Positions 53,246 to 53,724 of a DNA stretch of 53,724 nt are shown here, in pieces. The notes beneath the pieces were generated by a model. That model was not told the DNA's origin and did no database searches. It worked only from the letters and a program-made list of their open reading frames with translations. The position numbers and the translations under genes are program-made. The DNA comes from Candidatus Poribacteria bacterium (lineage in GTDB: Bacteria; Poribacteria; WGA-4E; WGA-3G): assembly GCA_028824125.1 (NCBI GenBank), contig JAPPES010000039.1, positions 1-53,724 on the forward strand. The letters are read 5' to 3'. Position 1 is the stretch's first letter; each line of letters opens with the position of its first letter.

Positions 53246-53286
53246 GTTTTTTTGCGATTGTTGTATGTTAGGAATGTCTATTTTCT

Positions 53287-53427
53287 GAATCACAGATTGG
53301 CACGGATTCCACTAAATCAACGGAATGCCAACAAGCGAATGCCATACGGGGAATCATGCAGAATGCCACACGCGCATTCTGCCAATGGCATTCATACCGT
53401 TGATTTGGCGCATTCGCCATGATTCAT
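53287..53427. repeat. REP family A variant plus degenerate CTGATT phrase
   Basis: AAATCAACGGAATGCC at 53314 and ATTCATACCGTTGATT around 53390-53405 are the arms of REP family A, here with extra internal GAATGCCA/TGGCATTC and AGAATGCCACACGCGCATTCT palindromes. The preceding 53287-53310 is a reverse relative of the 9037-9153 unit. It lies upstream of the ffh promoter. Confidence 0.8.
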
Positions 53428-53585
53428 CGTATTTCGCGGATTTCTGACTTAGATTGCCAGGTTATTTTCATAAAGTGCCAACGTGTGTGGAGGGCGTCAT
53501 CAGCAGATTCACAGGAAATTGATTATATTTAGGATTTATCTACAAATTGCGTAAATCTTATGTATTCTATCTTTTTTTATTTTAA

Positions 53586-53718
53586 CCCAAGTTGCTACCT
53601 ATAAGTTTTTAGACATGCAAACACCGTTTTTTATAGGAAATAATGCATATTTCGCAAGATTTCGTAGCGCAAACTGTATGAAGTTTAAATAAATATTTCG
53701 GTAATTGGCAAGGTTAGG
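53586..53718. repeat. Right contig-end repeat
   Basis: AACCCAAGTTGCTACC begins the element (as at 34987 and 41585). AAGTTTTTAGACATG matches the right end of 34987-35235 in reverse. The last part, 53674-53718, is the exact reverse complement of bases 1-45, followed by GGAAACCT-type hairpin sequence. No gene is present from 53180 to the end. Confidence 0.82.
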
Positions 53719-53724
53719 AAACCT

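Overview
The window looks like a complete contig from an uncultured, moderately AT-rich bacterium resembling Candidatus Poribacteria or a planctomycete-like relative. That placement is inferred from gene content: three PhyH dioxygenases, tandem LamG proteins, DUF1501 plus PSD1/DUF1553 proteins, secreted internalin-like leucine-rich repeat proteins, a secreted WD40 protein, Rpn-type nucleases, and intergenic space full of palindromic repeats. The two ends carry the same 45-bp sequence in inverted orientation, so assembly probably stopped in a dispersed repeat. All genes except the first are on the minus strand. No rRNA, tRNA or CRISPR array was seen.

Layout in plus coordinates. 1-920: a GspC-like protein. 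1023-3865: a PhyH dioxygenase with a small coupled partner, then two tandem LamG proteins. 3936-8564: glycogen operon glgP-hisB-glgC behind a consensus promoter. 9192-12919: two paralogous pentapeptide-repeat potassium-channel proteins flanking a Gfo/Idh/MocA oxidoreductase. 13019-24396: one surface/export block of PSD1 cytochrome-like protein, three LRR proteins and a near-identical DUF1501 pair. 24545-28376: an Rpn nuclease, a 780-bp repeat-rich gap and a CBM9/DUF5916 outer-membrane barrel. 28585-33097: PhyH, a restriction-modification pair (MutH-like nuclease and SAP-domain methyltransferase), an AAC(3)-like acetyltransferase and a PIN toxin-antitoxin pair. 33202-41145: a methyltransferase, duplicated GNAT genes, a 16-repeat WD40 protein and a zinc metalloprotease. 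41798-46007: cydAB, a third PhyH and a sugar nucleotidyltransferase. 46157-47221: a second Rpn gene broken by an in-frame TAA.

47268-53179 is the conserved translation/secretion operon ffh-rpsP-khpA-trmD-(X)-rplS-rnhB-yraN, lacking rimM. X is the most interesting gene: two adjacent ORFs join through one in-frame TGA, preceded by a Cys codon, into a 519-residue protein clearly homologous to the core of animal selenoprotein N ([25 protein letters not shown], then SCU-ASG where animals have SCU-GSG). A hairpin resembling a bacterial SECIS element follows the TGA. This is a strong candidate for a bacterial, selenocysteine-containing SelN embedded in a ribosome/SRP operon.

The gaps hold several related mobile repeats: short elements with TATAGTG-type terminal inverted repeats enclosing interchangeable hairpins, a REP-like palindrome family, and an element bounded by CAAGTTGCTAC. 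In one place one family is inserted inside another.
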